Below are positions 1-4,531 of a stretch of DNA of 6,071 nucleotides, one piece after another. Source of the stretch: CAG-552 sp964516925 (GTDB lineage Bacteria > Bacillota > Clostridia > Christensenellales > Pumilibacteraceae); assembly GCA_964516925.1 (NCBI GenBank), contig CAZEXL010000032.1:1-6071 (forward strand). The letters run 5' to 3'. A program made the translations under genes and the position numbers. Each line of letters starts with the position of its first letter. Positions within the stretch are counted from its first letter, which is position 1. A model generated the notes under the pieces. It did no database searches. It was not told the DNA's origin and worked only from the letters and a program-made list of their open reading frames with translations.

Positions 1-6
1 TGCAAG

Positions 7-25
7 CTGTCGGCATAATCAAGCG
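7..25 (+). repeat. Partial module B repeat (tail only)
   Basis: CTGTCGGCATAATCAAGCG matches the tail of module B (CTCTCGGCACAATCAAACG at 182-200) at 16 of 19 positions. It sits directly before a module C copy. This appears to be the end of a module B copy whose front lies outside the window or has decayed. Confidence 0.5.
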
Positions 26-41
26 TAAAAACTTCGCTTTT

Positions 42-82
42 TCTGTCATCCTGAGTCGCAGACGAAGGATCTCGCGGAAGCG
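42..82 (+). repeat. Module C interspersed repeat, copy 1
   Basis: A 41-base unit that starts TCTGTCATCCTGAG and ends ATCTCGCGGAAGCG. It matches the copy at 222-262 at 37 of 41 positions. The GTCATYCTGAG...GAAGRATCTC pattern resembles short intergenic repeats seen in many bacterial genomes. It contains no ORF of its own. How it spreads cannot be told from the sequence. Confidence 0.8.
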
Positions 83-130
83 AAACGGTTGTTAGTACTG
101 CAGTAACAGCAGAAAACGTTCCAACCCTAT

Positions 131-209
131 GTCATTGCGAGCATACATAGTATGCGCGGCAATCTCTCCGTTAAACTCTTACCTCTCGGCACAATCAAAC
201 GCACTACCG
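131..209 (+). repeat. Module B interspersed repeat, copy 1
   Basis: The unit begins GTCATTGCGAGC, continues CGGCAATCTCTCCGTTAAA and ends with CTCGGCACAATCAAACGCAC and a short tail. Its last 54 bases (156-209) match 5897-5950 at 50 positions. The front can fold: GCATAC and GTATGC (141-155) pair around a 3-base loop, nested in ATTGC and GCAAT arms. An inverted relative lies at 5686-5756. It directly precedes a module C copy. Confidence 0.8.
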
Positions 210-221
210 TTCAAATTACCC

Positions 222-262
222 TCTGTCATTCTGAGGCGCAGGCGAAGAATCTCGCGGAAGCG
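222..262 (+). repeat. Module C interspersed repeat, copy 2
   Basis: Second copy of the 41-base unit at 42-82, with four substitutions. It follows module B with about 12 bases between. The A- and T-rich DNA just after it (about 273-301, GAAAAGAAAAATAG then AAAAAGAAACTT) resembles a decayed inverted module A, but that match is weak. Confidence 0.8.
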
Positions 263-336
263 TCCTTTCTTTAGGAAAAGAAAAATAGAAAAAGAAACTT
301 AAACTAAACACTAAACTGAAAAAGAGCTGTAAATAT

Positions 337-372
337 AAAAAAGGATAGTAAGTAAAATTACCATCCTTTTTT
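337..372 (-). terminator. Intrinsic terminator of the membrane-protein gene
   Basis: Arms 337-351 and 358-372 pair over 15 positions around a 6-base loop and end in a run of six T. The single imperfect pair is A-C on the plus strand but becomes a U-G wobble in minus-strand RNA. That favours termination of the gene whose stop codon lies about 75 bases away at 448. It could act in both directions, but no plus-strand gene leads into it. Confidence 0.85.
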
Positions 373-447
373 GTCGTTTTTTACAATTGATTCTTGTGTA
401 TAGAGAAAAAGCGGTTGTTGGGGTTTTTCTGCTTATTTCAGATTGAA

Positions 448-1053
448 TTAATTGCTTTTTATGATTAAATAATTTTGTATAAAGCAATCCGGATATACGA
501 ACGTTTCAGTACCTTTGGAAAATTCGACGACAACACGTTGATTGGTTTTGTCGAGTTTAACAATTTTACCTTCGCCGAATTTTTTATGTGTTACCGTTAT
601 GCAATTGCTTTCGGCAGGCATGTCGTCGGGTAGCTCGGTAGTGTGCTCGTTATCTGCTTGCGGTTGTCTTGTAAAATCGACGGAGTTTTCTAAGCACTCG
701 TTTCTTTGTTGGTTAGGTCTAGGTTGGTCGGTGGCTTCGTCATTGTTACTAATATTCGTCGAAGCACAAAGTTTTCTTAAGTAGGTAATGTTCAAAATAA
801 AGAACGAGCAAACGACTTTTAATAAGCAATAACTAATTGCGGCTGCAACTGCACCGATTACCCAAAAAAGGAGCATCGATCCACCGTTAAAAACAGGACT
901 GCCATAGTAATCGTACGTTGGAATAGTGGCACCCATAACTATACCAAAAACAAAAAAGAAGCTAGCGATAACAATCGTTACTATCAGCGGTAGAATCGTA
1001 AATCCTTTAAACCATTTAGAGTTTTTGGAGATTGTTTCGTCAATATTATTCAT
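448..1053 (-). CDS. Membrane protein with C-terminal Tudor/SH3-like (FGEG) domain
   Basis: The product is 201 residues. A basic N-terminus (SKNSKWFKGF, 9-18) leads into a membrane segment at about 18-43. A short loop rich in Y, G and P follows, then a long hydrophobic stretch at about 59-93 that is one long or two short helices ending in YLRKL. By the positive-inside rule both ends are cytoplasmic. Residues 96-150 are a polar linker rich in N, Q, D and E. Residues 151-196 carry VTHKKFGEGKIVKLD, then VVVEFSKG and TFVYPDCF, a pattern like the small beta-barrel at the C-terminus of PcrA/UvrD helicases and other nucleic-acid or polymerase-binding proteins. The membrane part is loosely DUF4282-like. 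The start at 1053 is chosen because GGGAGG lies 5 bases upstream; a longer reading frame to 1107 would run back through the promoter. It stands alone with its own promoter and terminator. The exact role is unknown; membrane anchoring of a binding domain is inference. Confidence 0.85.
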   Translation of the reverse strand: MNNIDETISKNSKWFKGFTILPLIVTIVIASFFFVFGIVMGATIPTYDYYGSPVFNGGSMLLFWVIGAVAAAISYCLLKVVCSFFILNITYLRKLCASTNISNNDEATDQPRPNQQRNECLENSVDFTRQPQADNEHTTELPDDMPAESNCITVTHKKFGEGKIVKLDKTNQRVVVEFSKGTETFVYPDCFIQNYLIIKSN

Positions 1054-1058
1054 AATAT

Positions 1059-1064
1059 CCTCCC
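1059..1064 (-). promoter_or_regulatory. Ribosome-binding site fixing the start at 1053
   Basis: GGGAGG on the minus strand, 5 bases before the ATG at 1053-1051. It rules out the upstream in-frame start at 1107, which has no such site and overlaps the -35 box. Confidence 0.85.
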
Positions 1065-1078
1065 TACATAATATTAAC

Positions 1079-1107
1079 AGTATATCGCACAAATCCCATA
1101 ATGTCAA
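1079..1107 (-). promoter_or_regulatory. Sigma-A promoter of the membrane-protein gene
   Basis: On the minus strand the -35 box TTGACA (1107-1102) is a perfect match. A 17-base spacer separates it from the -10 box TATACT (1084-1079), which matches 5 of 6. Transcription should start near 1072, giving a leader of about 20 bases that contains the ribosome-binding site. The -35 box lies in the edge of repeat A copy 1. Confidence 0.85.
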
Positions 1108-1151
1108 GGTGTTTTGCTTACTTTTCTTTCGAAAAGAAACGTAAGCAAAAC
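1103..1151 (+). repeat. Hairpin repeat A, copy 1
   Basis: GTCAAGG leads into a long inverted repeat. Arms 1111-1121 and 1141-1151 (GTTTTGCTTAC and GTAAGCAAAAC) pair perfectly. After one T-C mismatch, TTTCTTT and AAAGAAA (1123-1129 and 1133-1139) pair around the loop CGA. In total 18 of 19 pairs form. The layout matches copies at 1340 and 5968: TCAAG, then TTTTGC, then a pyrimidine arm and a purine arm. CGTAAGCAA occurs again at 1155-1163, just outside the right arm. Confidence 0.75.
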
Positions 1152-1159
1152 AAACGTAA

Positions 1160-1288
1160 GCAAGACTTGAAGAACTTGAAAAAGAAAAACGAGAACTTGA
1201 AAAGAAAATAATTATTGCAAAATCTCAACAAAAAGCAATGCTTACAAAAGAAGGAACAAAATACGATGTATATGTCAAAATAAAAATA
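1160..1288 (+). pseudogene. Coiled-coil coding remnant, possibly serine recombinase C-terminus
   Basis: After a TAA at 1157-1159, one plus-strand frame reads ARLEELEKEKRELEKKIIIA, then KSQQKAMLTKEGTKYDVYVK and IKI, running into a terminator at 1283. There is no start codon or ribosome-binding site. The charged heptad-like pattern followed by an LTKE motif recalls the coiled coil near the C-terminus of large serine recombinases. The resemblance is from memory and the segment is low-complexity, so chance is possible. A neighbouring frame ends in TAA just before the terminator, which would fit a frameshifted gene end. The left side abuts repeat A, as if the rest of the gene was lost there. Confidence 0.3.
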
Positions 1289-1312
1289 GCCCGAATACAA
1301 GGGGGCTATTTT
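1283..1312. terminator. Bidirectional intrinsic terminator
   Basis: AAAATAGCCC (1283-1292) and GGGCTATTTT (1303-1312) are perfect 10-base arms around a 10-base loop. T-rich DNA follows on the plus strand (ATTTTAATTTAAT), and the A-rich left side gives U residues on the minus strand. It sits exactly at the end of the plus-strand coding remnant, so it was probably that gene's terminator. Confidence 0.7.
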
Positions 1313-1339
1313 AATTTAATCTATTTTTTATTTTTAATA

Positions 1340-1415
1340 TCAAGCTTCTTTTGCCTACTTTTCTTCACGGAAGAAAAGTAGGTTACGCAAGAATGAAAAG
1401 CGTCGTTGCGGTAAA
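1340..1415 (+). repeat. Hairpin repeat A, copy 2
   Basis: TCAAGCTTCTTTTG leads into a perfect 13-base inverted repeat, CCTACTTTTCTTC (1354-1366) and GAAGAAAAGTAGG (1370-1382), around the 3-base loop ACG. The first 18 bases after the initial T match copy 3 (5970-5987) almost exactly. Weaker similarity continues past the hairpin (GCGTCGTTGC here, CGCACCGTTGC in copy 3). There is no ORF and no T run after it, so it is more likely a mobile palindromic repeat than a terminator. Confidence 0.75.
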
Positions 1416-1546
1416 ACATCAAAAAATCAATCCCGTTTTAAAATAGCTATATTATTATAACCATATTCAAATCAAAGAAAAATACAATCGGAGGAAAAAA
1501 CAAAGCGTTTAAATATGTTATTAAAACATAACTAACGGCATTTTTA

Positions 1547-1574
1547 AAGCCTGCGCTAAGCAGGCTTGTTTTTT
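1547..1574 (+). terminator. Intrinsic terminator reading on the plus strand
   Basis: AAGCCTGC (1547-1554) and GCAGGCTT (1560-1567) pair perfectly around GCTAA. On the plus strand G and six T follow. Those T residues overlap the stop codon of the ferritin-like gene. In minus-strand RNA the hairpin begins 6 bases after that stop but is followed only by UUUAAAAA, so it would be a weaker terminator there. Confidence 0.75.
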
Positions 1575-2826
1575 ATCTACCTATATTGGTATTGTCGTTT
1601 TGGCGGTCGCGTAATTCCTTAATCGGGTGTGGCGAAGTCTCGAAGCGATAGTCTTCACCGAACTCACCTATATAGCTTGAAATTACGTTGTGGCTTGCCA
1701 CGTAACTAGGTATTTTGTTTACCAGAGAGTTATATTTAAAGAATTCATAGTCGCTTGGCAGGTCAGCTACCTTTGCATATTCTTCTAGCACGGCGGTGTT
1801 TTTAATCGTTTTTGCCAAAATATCTCGCACGTACTCACGATTTCGCTTTGCGTGCTTATTAAAGGCAAGCAACTCCGGGAAAGTCCCTTCACCTACCACT
1901 TGTTGATATTCTTTACGCTCGTACTTTTTAAGCAGTGAAGCAGCTTTTTGTAAGTGTGCAAGCTCCTGCATAAAGTTTTGTTCAAATACGTTTCGTACGT
2001 TTTCGTCGGTTTCGTCCTGCATTAAGCTGTAATAAAGGTAACATTCGGTGTATTCGTGCATAAGCAAGCATTCCAGCCAGGTGCAGTTAGTGTCAAGCAA
2101 CGAGCCGTACTGCGAAACGTGCTGTTCTTCTATCATTGCAATTTCGGTAAACAATTTGCGGCCAAGATCGGATGCATAAAAGCTTCCAAGATTCATATAG
2201 TAATTCATCGTTTGTTGCTCTGCGGCTGTTATTATCATTGTGTTGAGCTTTGTTGCTAGCGTTGCTGTCTTCGAATCGATATGGCGGCGTATATCGTCAA
2301 ACGGGTGCCTGTGCTCGGATATTGTTGGTCTGCCGGGCATTATCTCGGTGTAGCCACCCACAAGCGTTTCGCCTTGTACGCCTTGCTCCATCTCCAACAG
2401 GTCCGAGAATCTATACAAATGGTCAAAGTCTTCTAGCAGCGCAAAATCAAGCGCAGCCTTTACGTATTTGTCGTTTTCCAGCATTGCAAGGTTTGCGGTT
2501 AGATCTACGGCGACTTGTTCGTAAGAAATCGTAACTTCCAAAAGGTTCTCGTCCTTCGGCTTAAGCGACGCAAGCTTTTTGTGCTGCTGTTGTTCGCTTC
2601 TGCGCACCGCGGCAAGTTCACGGCGCAAATCATTATTGTCGCAATGGCGCGAGAATTGATGTCCGAACCATACTGCTTCAAATTCTGTACCGCACGCCAA
2701 AATGATACGTACCTTAGTGTAGGGGTCTACAGCGCGTTTATCGTACGGTTTTTGGCTAATTTTACGCCAATTCTCGTAGCATCTTTCTAATTTTGGCGCG
2801 CTTTCATTAAACGGATTTATACTCAT
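1573..2826 (-). CDS. Two-domain ferritin-like diiron protein
   Basis: The product is 417 residues, soluble, with no signal peptide or membrane segment. It looks like two ferritin-like four-helix bundles in tandem. The C-terminal bundle (about 190-310) has the classic diiron pattern: E203 in AAEQQ, E233-E-Q-H236, E258 in HEYTECY, and E288-L-A-H291. The N-terminal bundle (about 40-150) has the same order with wider spacing: E50, E78-QQQ-H82, E103 in SYEQ, and E132-DFD-H136. Residues 310-417 are mixed helix and polar tail. Ferritin-like and rubrerythrin-like proteins use such sites for iron storage, peroxide reduction or oxidation; no rubredoxin zinc or iron knuckle is visible here, so the reaction is unknown. 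The start at 2826 (MSINPFNES) is chosen because GGAGG lies 5 bases before it; a TTG start at 2838 overlaps that site. The gene stands alone, and I see no convincing promoter. Confidence 0.85.
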   Translation of the reverse strand: MSINPFNESAPKLERCYENWRKISQKPYDKRAVDPYTKVRIILACGTEFEAVWFGHQFSRHCDNNDLRRELAAVRRSEQQQHKKLASLKPKDENLLEVTISYEQVAVDLTANLAMLENDKYVKAALDFALLEDFDHLYRFSDLLEMEQGVQGETLVGGYTEIMPGRPTISEHRHPFDDIRRHIDSKTATLATKLNTMIITAAEQQTMNYYMNLGSFYASDLGRKLFTEIAMIEEQHVSQYGSLLDTNCTWLECLLMHEYTECYLYYSLMQDETDENVRNVFEQNFMQELAHLQKAASLLKKYERKEYQQVVGEGTFPELLAFNKHAKRNREYVRDILAKTIKNTAVLEEYAKVADLPSDYEFFKYNSLVNKIPSYVASHNVISSYIGEFGEDYRFETSPHPIKELRDRQNDNTNIGR

Positions 2827-2831
2827 AAAAA

Positions 2832-2836
2832 CCTCC
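2832..2836 (-). promoter_or_regulatory. Ribosome-binding site fixing the start at 2826
   Basis: GGAGG on the minus strand with a 5-base T spacer before ATG at 2826-2824. The alternative TTG codon at 2838-2836 overlaps it and would have no ribosome-binding site of its own. Confidence 0.85.
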
Positions 2837-3000
2837 AAGTTTCGTTTATTGTTATTTTATCCCTTATAAACAAAAAACATACCCGTTTTGGCATTATGAA
2901 TTTATAACTTAACTCAGAATCACAATTTTTTGCCCGAGCCAAATCATCAAAAAAAGACCGATTGTTATTTAAACATACCTTTGTTTTAGCCAGCATTTAA

Positions 3001-3064
3001 TGAAATTTGACTTGATACATTTGTCTACATAATTACACAATTGTACTATATAATTATACATATC
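3001..3064. other. AT-rich segment beside the DnaA-box cluster
   Basis: This 64-base stretch has very few G or C, with runs such as ACTATATAATTATACATAT. It directly adjoins the DnaA-box-like cluster. It could be a DNA unwinding element, or simply promoter-like AT-rich spacer; TATAAT at 3049-3054 has no matching -35 box at a normal distance. The DNA from 2841 to 3000 shows nothing I can name. Confidence 0.3.
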
Positions 3065-3105
3065 GGTGGATAAGTCTGTGGACAACCGTGCGCAAAAGTG
3101 GATAA
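3065..3105 (-). promoter_or_regulatory. Cluster of three DnaA-box-like sites
   Basis: Read on the minus strand, three 9-mers each match the DnaA box TTATCCACA at 8 of 9 positions: TTATCCACT (3105-3097), TTGTCCACA (3085-3077) and TTATCCACC (3073-3065). All have the same orientation, with starts 20 and 12 bases apart. DnaA binds such clusters at oriC and at regulatory sites. The adjacent AT-rich stretch, two parS sites and parB fit an origin-proximal location. No dnaA or dnaN gene is visible, so oriC itself is not proven. Confidence 0.55.
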
Positions 3106-3157
3106 TTTTTCTACGTTTCTTTTTTTGCGAAAAGCTCGGTTTTAAAAGATTTTTTGA

Positions 3158-3173
3158 TGTTTCATGTGAAACA
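3158..3173. promoter_or_regulatory. parS: parS site 1 (ParB binding)
   Basis: TGTTTCATGTGAAACA matches the parS consensus TGTTTCACGTGAAACA at 15 of 16 positions; only a central base differs (CATGTG for CACGTG). Flanking A and T extend the palindrome by one pair. It lies about 150 bases beyond the 3' end of parB, as expected of a centromere-like ParB loading site. Confidence 0.88.
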
Positions 3174-3237
3174 TTTTTTGCAAAAAATAGAATAAAATTG
3201 CATAAAATACATCAAAAATGGTACAATTTCTGTAAAA

Positions 3238-3253
3238 TGTTCCATGTGAAACA
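3238..3253. promoter_or_regulatory. parS: parS site 2 (ParB binding)
   Basis: TGTTCCATGTGAAACA is a second parS, exactly 80 bases after the first. It has the same CATGTG centre and one further change in the left arm, at the position where the parS consensus is variable. It ends two bases before the parB terminator stem. Confidence 0.87.
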
Positions 3254-3255
3254 TA

Positions 3256-3291
3256 AAAACAGCCTTTTCCAAGAGTGGTAAAGGCTGTTTT
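3256..3291 (-). terminator. Intrinsic terminator of parB
   Basis: AAAACAGCCTTT (3256-3267) and AAAGGCTGTTTT (3280-3291) are perfect 12-base arms. Inside, CCA and TGG can pair after one T-T mismatch. In minus-strand RNA the stem ends in UUUUUAUGUUU. It begins about 30 bases after the parB stop at 3323. It is symmetric, so it could also stop plus-strand transcripts. Confidence 0.9.
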
Positions 3292-3322
3292 GTTATGAAG
3301 ATTAGCTGTATATTAGGAATGT

Positions 3323-4186
3323 TTATTTAAGTTCAAGCGAGTCCAAAATGTCTGCGATTCTGTCAAGATCGTCGCGATTATAATAATCGATATATATGCG
3401 CCCCTTTTTGTCGTTGCCGAGCACCGAAACTTTTGTTGCAAAAGTTCTTTGCATTCTGGCAACAAGGTCTTTAAGTTCGATACTCTGTTCGTGCGCTACT
3501 TTTGCTTTCGGGTTGCGGTATGCTTTTACGAGTTCCTCGAATTTGCGTACGCTAAGTTTACCGTCTACGCCTTTAAGCGCAAGAGCGATTTGTGCGTCCG
3601 GGTCGTCTAAAGAAATTAGCACTTTAGCGTGTCCTGCAGATAGCCTGCCTGCGGATATAAGATCGATAACTTGTTTAGGAAGCGTAAGAAGGCCTAGCGT
3701 GTTTGTAACGAGCGTTCTACTTTTACCTATACGTTCGGCTACTTTTTCCTGCGTATAGTCGCATTCGTCCATAAGTTGCTTAATGGCGGTAGCTGTTTCG
3801 ATAGGGTTAAGATCTTCGCGTTGTAGATTTTCTATCAAAGAAATTTCGCGTATTTGTTCCTTGGTATACTTGCGCACGATTGCCGGAATGGTGCGTAAGC
3901 CTGCGCGCTTAGCGGCTCTCCAACGGCGCTCGCCGGCTATTATCATATAACGCTGACCTTGCTCAACCAAGATAATAGGAGTGATTACGCCGTGCATACG
4001 AATGCTGTTAACGAGTTCGCCCATTGCGACTTCGTCAAAGTTTTTACGCGGCTGCTCTTCGTTGCGGTCGATTTTGTCTATTGCGATTTCTACGGCAGTA
4101 TTGGGAGCGCTCGAATTTTCTTCTTCCTCGAAGTCCATGTCGCCTAAAAGCGCGCCAAGCCCTCTGCCTAATCCTTTTAAAGCCAT
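3323..4186 (-). CDS. parB: Chromosome-partitioning protein ParB (Spo0J family)
   Basis: ParB is the CTP-dependent DNA clamp that loads at parS, spreads along DNA, and directs origin segregation with ParA and SMC loading. The 287-residue product has the usual family length and order. KGLGRGLGALLG (4-15) is the N-terminal motif that in the family contacts ParA. EQPRKNFDE (44-52) opens the ParB/Srx domain. GERRWRAAKRAGL (85-97) holds the GERRxRA CTP-binding motif. ENLQREDLNPIETA (119-132) is the second conserved box. The helix-turn-helix lies at about 144-166 (TQEKVAERIGKSRTLVTNTL), with GHAKVL at 185-190. The C-terminal dimerisation region ends in DDLDRIADILDSL. The start has GAGGTGA just upstream. 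Two parS sites past its 3' end support ParB over the related Noc. parA is not adjacent: upstream lie the gene's own promoter and an unrelated gene. Confidence 0.97.
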   Translation of the reverse strand: MALKGLGRGLGALLGDMDFEEEENSSAPNTAVEIAIDKIDRNEEQPRKNFDEVAMGELVNSIRMHGVITPIILVEQGQRYMIIAGERRWRAAKRAGLRTIPAIVRKYTKEQIREISLIENLQREDLNPIETATAIKQLMDECDYTQEKVAERIGKSRTLVTNTLGLLTLPKQVIDLISAGRLSAGHAKVLISLDDPDAQIALALKGVDGKLSVRKFEELVKAYRNPKAKVAHEQSIELKDLVARMQRTFATKVSVLGNDKKGRIYIDYYNRDDLDRIADILDSLELK

Positions 4187-4250
4187 ATTTTCACCTCATT
4201 AGAATATTAAATTTGCGTCATTTCAAACGCATTAATTAATTTATACACGC

Positions 4251-4279
4251 ATTATATCACAAATTTTTGATAATGTCAA
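4251..4279 (-). promoter_or_regulatory. Sigma-A promoter of parB
   Basis: On the minus strand TTGACA (4279-4274), a 17-base spacer and TATAAT (4256-4251) match the consensus exactly. Transcription should start near 4244, giving a leader of about 57 bases. A small inverted repeat, TATCA and TGATA (4255-4259 and 4268-4272), overlaps the -10 box and spacer and could be an operator. No parS lies in the promoter. On the plus strand TGATATAAT (4307-4315) resembles an extended -10 box but has no good -35. The rest of 4316-4470 holds nothing I can identify. Confidence 0.92.
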
Positions 4280-4470
4280 TAAAAATTAAGCACTAAATTA
4301 GGGTTATGATATAATAACTTATGCGCTTGTTTATTAACGGCGCACATTATAAAACTATATTTTTTGCGCCAAAAACGAATTTGCACCATAAAAATCTATC
4401 GGCGCATACGTGTTTTTTATTAATATGGCGATTAACAAAACGCTGATAAAAATAAAAATTTTAAAGCAAT

Positions 4471-4497
4471 AAAAAACCGCATGCAAACGCAGGCGGT
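4471..4497 (-). terminator. Intrinsic terminator of the acyltransferase gene
   Basis: ACCGC and GCGGT (4476-4480 and 4493-4497) pair, then one A-G mismatch, then TGC and GCA around loop AAAC. In minus-strand RNA the stem is followed by U residues (complement of 4471-4475). It lies about 35 bases after the stop codon at 4532. There is no U run in the plus direction. Confidence 0.8.
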
Positions 4498-4531
4498 AAA
4501 AAGCAAATAATATTTAGGTTAATTAGATAAA

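Noticed and set aside
96..105. TACTGCAGTA palindrome between module C and module B.
   Set aside because: Ten bases, single occurrence and no context to suggest a binding site.
1101..1211. Plus-strand ORF of 36 codons starting ATG TCA AGG, rich in Lys.
   Set aside because: It passes through both arms of the hairpin repeat and has no ribosome-binding site.
2250..2790. Plus-strand ORFs opposite the ferritin-like gene.
   Set aside because: They are antisense shadows of a well-supported gene, with no start signals of their own. The plus-strand ORFs opposite parB and the acyltransferase are the same.
4338..4407. Repeated GGCGCA/TGCGCC motifs that could form alternative hairpins.
   Set aside because: Arms are only six bases with long loops and no transcript context. 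Similar short motifs scattered at 5470-5600 look like local composition.
4321..4446. Plus-strand 41-codon ORF just after TGATATAAT, as if leaderless.
   Set aside because: No -35 box, no ribosome-binding site, no plus-strand terminator and no recognisable protein. A real leaderless small gene cannot be excluded but is not supported.
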